9,652 bases of DNA. Origin: Gammaproteobacteria bacterium. GTDB taxonomy: Bacteria > Pseudomonadota > Gammaproteobacteria > Steroidobacterales > GCA-2729495. Position numbers and translations under genes: made by a program. Below the pieces are notes generated by a model. It was given only the letters and a program-made list of their open reading frames with translations. It ran no database searches and was not told the origin of the DNA. The stretch is taken from NCBI GenBank assembly GCA_023383735.1, contig JAHDYN010000043.1:1-9652 (forward strand), read 5' to 3'. Below are positions 6,498 through 9,652 of this stretch, in pieces (position 1 is the first letter of the stretch; each line of letters opens with the position of its first letter).

Positions 6498-7589
6498 GTG
6501 CAAGAATCCCGGACTGTGAACGAGCGCAACATCAATCACGGCGAAGCTGCCGGCACAGCGACCTTACCGGCTCAGCCATTTCCCCGACGCAATGAGTACG
6601 ATGTCACCAACACCGTGCGCGTCAGTTCGGTGGATGCGGTGCGCGAGGCGGTTGAGGAGCTGTTCAGCCTGGCCTGCCCTGGCGCCGCCTTCGATCCCCT
6701 GTGGATGGCGTTTCACGACTTCCGGCGATTGTTCCGCGGCCAGTTCGAGGGCTACGTCGGCTGCGACACCCTCTATCACGACCAGCAGCACTCGCTGGAT
6801 GTGACGCTGGCGATGGCGCGACTGCTGGCGGGCTATCAGCAGAGCTGTGCGGCTGCTGACCGTCTCAGCGTGGAGCGCGTGATGATGGGGCTGGTCTGCG
6901 CGCTCTTTCATGACGCCGGCTACATCCGGCACATCGGCGAGCGCCAGCGCAACGGTGCGGAACTCACGAAGTGTCACATCGCGCGCGGCGCGGAATTTCT
7001 CGGCAGTTATCTGCCACGCATCGGCCTGGGCGCCTCGGTACCCGCGGCAAGGCAGATCGTGCATTTCACCGGTTACGAGATCAGCTTCAACGACCTCGAG
7101 CTCGATGATCCGCGCGACAGCATCGTCGGCCACCTGCTCGGTACTGCCGACATGCTCGCGCAGATGGCCGACCGCTGCTATCTGGAAAAGTGCCGCGACC
7201 GCCTGTATGGCGAGTTCGTGCTGGCTGGCGTCGCCGTCGAGCTGACGGGCGGGCACGAGCGGCTGGTGCGCTATGCCTCGGGCAACGACCTGTTGCGCAA
7301 GACGCCCGGATTCTGGGAGAAGTCGGCCCGCGCACGGCTCGAACAGAGTTTCAATCGCGCCTATCGCTACATGGAACCGCTGTTCAATGGCCAGAATCCC
7401 TACATGCTGGCCATCGAACACAACATGGCCTACCTGCGCCGGCTGCTCGACGCCGATCGCCTCGATGCGCTGCGCCGCCGGCCGCCGGTGTTCACCGTCT
7501 TGCCGAAACCGGTGGAGTCCGTCAGCGCGCTGGTGAGCCGGCATCTCGCGAGTCTCGACGCACCGGCCTCATCCCTGGCACTGCACTGA
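6498..7589 (+). CDS. HD-domain (PDEase-like) metal-dependent phosphohydrolase
   Basis: This 363-residue cytoplasmic protein has no signal peptide or membrane segment. The HD superfamily metal-binding pattern is visible: YHDQQHSLDV (93-102; H94, H98, D101), the HD doublet in ALFHDAGY (135-142; H138-D139) and a distal Asp in LLGTADMLAQ (213-222; D218). The YHxxxH-xx-D arrangement resembles the phosphodiesterase branch of the superfamily. The HD-GYP signature of c-di-GMP enzymes is absent. The substrate is therefore open: nucleotide, cyclic nucleotide or another phosphoester. The start is uncertain. GTG at 6498 gives the longest form, GTG at 6516 is equally possible, and neither has a clear ribosome binding site; the first ~40 residues look non-conserved. 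It lies 51 bp after the lipoprotein gene on the same strand, across a hairpin, so it may or may not be a fourth operon gene. Its stop faces the oxidoreductase stop 22 bp away. Confidence 0.85.
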   Translation: MQESRTVNERNINHGEAAGTATLPAQPFPRRNEYDVTNTVRVSSVDAVREAVEELFSLACPGAAFDPLWMAFHDFRRLFRGQFEGYVGCDTLYHDQQHSLDVTLAMARLLAGYQQSCAAADRLSVERVMMGLVCALFHDAGYIRHIGERQRNGAELTKCHIARGAEFLGSYLPRIGLGASVPAARQIVHFTGYEISFNDLELDDPRDSIVGHLLGTADMLAQMADRCYLEKCRDRLYGEFVLAGVAVELTGGHERLVRYASGNDLLRKTPGFWEKSARARLEQSFNRAYRYMEPLFNGQNPYMLAIEHNMAYLRRLLDADRLDALRRRPPVFTVLPKPVESVSALVSRHLASLDAPASSLALH

Positions 7590-7611
7590 AGGCCCGTATC
7601 GGCCCTCCGGG

Positions 7612-8637
7612 TCAGCGCAATGCCGGCACCACGTGCTCGCCGATGATCTTGAGCGCATCCATCGGGTTGTCGTGCAGGCGCAGGCCGATTTCGGTCTGAC
7701 CGGCCTTGCCGAAGGCCTTGAATCGCTCGATTTCCCGGTCCAGATCCTCGATGCCACCCGTCGAGGTCAGGCCTTCGCAGAGACGGTTGCACATCTCCTC
7801 CGACACGCCCTGGATATTGCCGGAGCGGTCAAACCAGGCGGCGACGAACTTGTCGAAGTTGCTGACCACCGTCTGCACCTCATCGGGTGTCAGCCAGAGC
7901 TTGATCAGATCGCCATCGAGCTTGCGCGCGCGCCAGGCGAGTTCGCGGCGCGACTCGCGATAGGCTTCCTTGCGGTCTTTCTTCACGTGCCAGGCCCAGA
8001 AGCTGTTCACGCGGATCGGCGCCGCGCCCGGCTCGCGCTTGCCCATGCCGATGCGGACATTGTCCATGGCCGACTCGATGAGCTCCGGCGGCGTGCAGCC
8101 GATGAACACGCCGTCGGCGACACGCGCTTCCATGCGCATCATCATGTGGCGATAGGCGGTGCCATAGACGAAGGGCGGCGGCGCCTTGAGCCAGTCGTAG
8201 GCGCAGGGATAGGTGACGTTGAAGATCTCGCCCTTGTAGCCGTCCCTGGCGAGCTTTTTCCGGCCGGCGCCGATCACGATCTCGATAGCCTCGCGCACCG
8301 CGAGGACGATCTTGTCGGGCTTGTGCAGGGCCATCGCATCGAGGTTGCCTTCGCCGGCACCGATGGCGGCCATCGCCCGCCCGCCCGAGAGCTCGTTGAG
8401 GCTCAGCAGCGAATTGGCGATCTTGAGCGGGTGCATCTCGAAGGGGCTGACCGCGAGGGCGCCCATGCGCAGCTTCTTGGTCGCCTGGGCCACCGGCACC
8501 AGGCTGATGAAAGCGTCCCAGTGGGCGAAGTAGTTGGAGGTCCAGATGGCGCGAATGCCATAGCGCTCGGCGGCCTCAGCGAGCTCCACCAGCTGTGCCG
8601 GGCCCAGGTCGGGTTCCAGAATGATGTCGACTTCCAC
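7612..8637 (-). CDS. LLM-class (luciferase-like) flavin-dependent oxidoreductase
   Basis: This 341-residue protein belongs to the bacterial luciferase-like TIM-barrel family, whose members use FMN or F420 to oxidise or reduce small molecules. Visible features are the first barrel strand VDIILEPD (3-10), a helix and second strand AERYGIRAIWTSNYF (23-37), the strand KLRMGALAVSPF (55-66) and the family motif LNELSGGRAMAAIGAGEGN (80-98), with HPLKIA just before it. A further strand VADGVFIG follows in the second half. Length fits the usual 320-350. Whether it uses F420 or FMN cannot be read from the sequence; F420 synthesis is uncommon in Gammaproteobacteria, so FMN is a reasonable guess if the host is one. 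The GTG start has AGGAG at 8646-8650 (minus strand), 8 nt upstream. It appears monocistronic and has no evident link to its neighbours. Confidence 0.92.
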   Translation of the reverse strand: MEVDIILEPDLGPAQLVELAEAAERYGIRAIWTSNYFAHWDAFISLVPVAQATKKLRMGALAVSPFEMHPLKIANSLLSLNELSGGRAMAAIGAGEGNLDAMALHKPDKIVLAVREAIEIVIGAGRKKLARDGYKGEIFNVTYPCAYDWLKAPPPFVYGTAYRHMMMRMEARVADGVFIGCTPPELIESAMDNVRIGMGKREPGAAPIRVNSFWAWHVKKDRKEAYRESRRELAWRARKLDGDLIKLWLTPDEVQTVVSNFDKFVAAWFDRSGNIQGVSEEMCNRLCEGLTSTGGIEDLDREIERFKAFGKAGQTEIGLRLHDNPMDALKIIGEHVVPALR

Positions 8638-8645
8638 GGGGACTG

Positions 8646-8650
8646 CTCCT
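8646..8650 (-). promoter_or_regulatory. Ribosome binding site of the LLM oxidoreductase gene
   Basis: AGGAG on the minus strand lies 8 nt before the GTG at 8637-8635. It decides this start, since GTG alone would be a weak signal and the protein then begins directly at the conserved first barrel strand. Confidence 0.75.
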
Positions 8651-8692
8651 GCTACGCCACTGGCGTCTGATTATTCTGATCAGTGACTCGTC

Positions 8693-8721
8693 ATTAAGTC
8701 GACAGTAAGTCACCATTTCAA
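8693..8721 (-). promoter_or_regulatory. Candidate sigma-70 promoter of the LLM oxidoreductase gene
   Basis: On the minus strand, TTGAAA (8721-8716; 5 of 6 matches to the -35 consensus) is followed after exactly 17 bp by CTTAAT (8698-8693; 4 of 6 matches to the -10 consensus). Transcription would start about 45-50 nt before the GTG. The area is AT-richer than its surroundings. The arms GTGACT (8683-8688) and AGTCAC (8708-8713) form an inverted repeat that straddles the -10 box and could be a repressor site. This is a pattern match by eye only. Confidence 0.35.
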
Positions 8722-8773
8722 CCTGAAGGCCCCGTTCCATAAGGGTTTTTAGGTCGAGGCCATTGTAGCCGCC

Positions 8774-9280
8774 CTAGTCGTTTCCGGATACGGTTTCGAG
8801 GGCGGTGCGATAGATGCGCATGCCGCGGGCCTGGTAATTGGTCAGCGCAGCCGGGTGATCCAGCGTGCAGGTATGCACCCAGACCCGCTCGGAGCCGAGC
8901 TGCCAGGCCTGTTCCAGGGCATGGGTCAGCAGTGCCCCGCCAAGGCCCTTGCCGATGAATGGACCCAGCAGGCCGAAATTGACGATCTCGGTGCCGCCGT
9001 GGGCGTCCTCGCGCAGTTCGAAATAGCCGGCCGGCTCGCCGGCATAGCGGGCGACAAAGGTATGCAGACCGGGCGCCTCGGCATAGGCCCGCCAACGGGA
9101 CTCGTCCCAGGCGCGTTTTTCCTGCCAGTGCCAGTCGGCACCGATACGGCAGTACATGGACTGGTTGAACTGCCAGCGCGGGGGGCTGACCGGCCGGATC
9201 TCAAGCTGCGGGTCATCGAGGGGTTTGGGGCGCAGCTGCTCCGGCGCGTACATCACCAGATAGCTGACCGTGACGGTCAC
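8774..9280 (-). CDS. GNAT family N-acetyltransferase
   Basis: This 168-residue acetyl-CoA-dependent acyltransferase has an unknown acceptor. The GNAT core is clear: strand HTFVARYAGEPAGYFELR (73-90), strand TEIVNFGLLGPFIG (97-110), the acetyl-CoA pyrophosphate loop GKGLGGALLTHAL (110-122; the family Q/RxxGxG/A pattern with F108-I-G-K-G-L-G), strand RVWVHTCTLDHPAAL (132-146) and the final NYQARGMRIYR (148-158). I chose the GTG at 9280-9278. It gives a normal GNAT length, begins at VTVTVSYLVM, and overlaps the stop of the upstream RraB-domain gene as GTGA. The same frame runs upstream to 9427, but that extension is antisense-like, proline- and arginine-rich and overlaps the RraB gene. Co-translation with the RraB-domain gene is likely. 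Confidence 0.9.
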   Translation of the reverse strand: MTVTVSYLVMYAPEQLRPKPLDDPQLEIRPVSPPRWQFNQSMYCRIGADWHWQEKRAWDESRWRAYAEAPGLHTFVARYAGEPAGYFELREDAHGGTEIVNFGLLGPFIGKGLGGALLTHALEQAWQLGSERVWVHTCTLDHPAALTNYQARGMRIYRTALETVSGND

Positions 9281-9652
9281 CGGGGATCGGCGTCCCTGCT
9301 GACCCGTGGGCAACCCCAGCCATCGGCATCGCCGCCATGCCGGCGGGCCAGCGCGGCGATCTGTTTTTCCAGGCGGTTCAGCCCCGCGTGTTCCGGTGCC
9401 ATGTGGCGGCTGAGGCTGACCTGCCACTTGTCGGTCTTTTCCCAGGCCCCGACCTGTGCCGGCATGTCCAGCGCCGTGGCCGCAAGCTCTGCGAATGCCT
9501 CCGCCTGCGGGCGGGTCGCAAAAATCACGAAGAAATCGATATCGCGGGGTACCGCGAGATCATCGCCCTGCTCCTCCATGAGGTGCAGCAATTCGCCATT
9601 GGTATCTGCAGCGTGCACGCCGCAGGAGGTTACTCGACCGTCACGGATTTGG
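9277..9652 (-). CDS. RraB-domain (regulator of ribonuclease activity B) protein, 5' end uncertain
   Basis: The frame ending at 9277 encodes a small protein with the RraB fold pattern. Counted from the GTG at 9618, it has EELQ-like helix ELLHLMEEQGDD (9-20), PRDIDFFVIF (24-33), a helix RPQAEAFAELAATAL (36-50), strand KWQVSLSRHM (64-73), helix LNRLEKQIAALARRHGG (80-96) and the closing DADGWGCP (97-104), matching the DGW motif near the end of RraB proteins. E. coli RraB binds RNase E and inhibits it; whether this single-domain relative does so is unknown. From the GTG at 9618 it is 113 residues, long enough for the whole domain, but there is no ribosome binding site and the frame stays open to the window edge, so the true start may lie outside. 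The stop overlaps the GNAT start by 4 bp. Confidence 0.75.
   Translation of the reverse strand, partial: QIRDGRVTSCGVHAADTNGELLHLMEEQGDDLAVPRDIDFFVIFATRPQAEAFAELAATALDMPAQVGAWEKTDKWQVSLSRHMAPEHAGLNRLEKQIAALARRHGGDADGWGCPRVSRDADPR

Noticed and set aside
7590..7611. Possible bidirectional terminator between the HD and oxidoreductase genes
   Set aside because: Only a 4-bp stem with a long loop can be drawn and there is no T-rich flank on either strand.
7633..8670. A 345-codon + strand open frame antisense to the LLM oxidoreductase
   Set aside because: The minus-strand reading has clear luciferase-like barrel motifs and a good ribosome binding site. The + strand translation is His- and Asp-rich shadow sequence.
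8728..8761. Inverted repeat (GGCCCCG / CGAGGCC, one G-T pair, 20-nt loop) downstream of the GNAT gene as a terminator
   Set aside because: The loop is long and no T-tract follows on the minus strand, so I cannot call it an intrinsic terminator.
9281..9427. Upstream extension of the GNAT frame to 9427
   Set aside because: It overlaps the RraB-domain gene, is Pro/Arg/Gly-rich and lacks GNAT features. The GTGA overlap at 9277-9280 gives a normal-length GNAT protein.

Overview
The window is GC-rich and densely coded, with short or overlapping gene junctions and several GTG starts. Gene content (exonuclease III, a DUF3313 secreted protein, a DUF3604 remnant, an MscS channel, a Lol-type lipoprotein, an RraB-domain protein) suggests a Gram-negative proteobacterium with an outer membrane, most likely a high-GC gammaproteobacterium. 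This placement is inferred from gene types; there is no rRNA or other phylogenetic marker.

Left part (1-1864): the tail of an unrecognised gene overlaps a GTG-started exonuclease III gene (xthA, +). It converges, with 2 bp between stops, on a secreted DUF3313 protein (-). Immediately upstream of DUF3313, on the same strand, lies what looks like the severed C-terminus of a DUF3604 protein. The rest of that gene is missing, and the next gene starts where its body should be.

Centre (1865-6446): a tightly overlapping three-gene + strand operon. Gene 1 is a ~1010-residue protein with a signal peptide, a long charged helical periplasmic region, about five membrane segments and a cytoplasmic AAA+/STAND-like ATPase module ending in a probable winged helix. 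Gene 2 (ATGA overlap) is a complete small MscS-type channel. Gene 3 (TGATG overlap) is an outer-membrane-type lipoprotein with a glycine zipper and an Ala-Pro linker. Together they could place an ATPase, a channel and an outer-membrane anchor in one envelope-spanning assembly. I know of no described system of this composition, and it is the most interesting content of the window. A strong hairpin separates it from a downstream + strand HD-domain phosphohydrolase gene (6498-7589).

Right part (7590-9652): all - strand. A luciferase-like flavin-dependent oxidoreductase has its own ribosome binding site and a plausible promoter. Upstream of it lie a GNAT acetyltransferase and an RraB-domain protein overlapping by GTGA. 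The RraB frame stays open to the window edge. No tRNA, rRNA, CRISPR array, transposase or integrase was seen.
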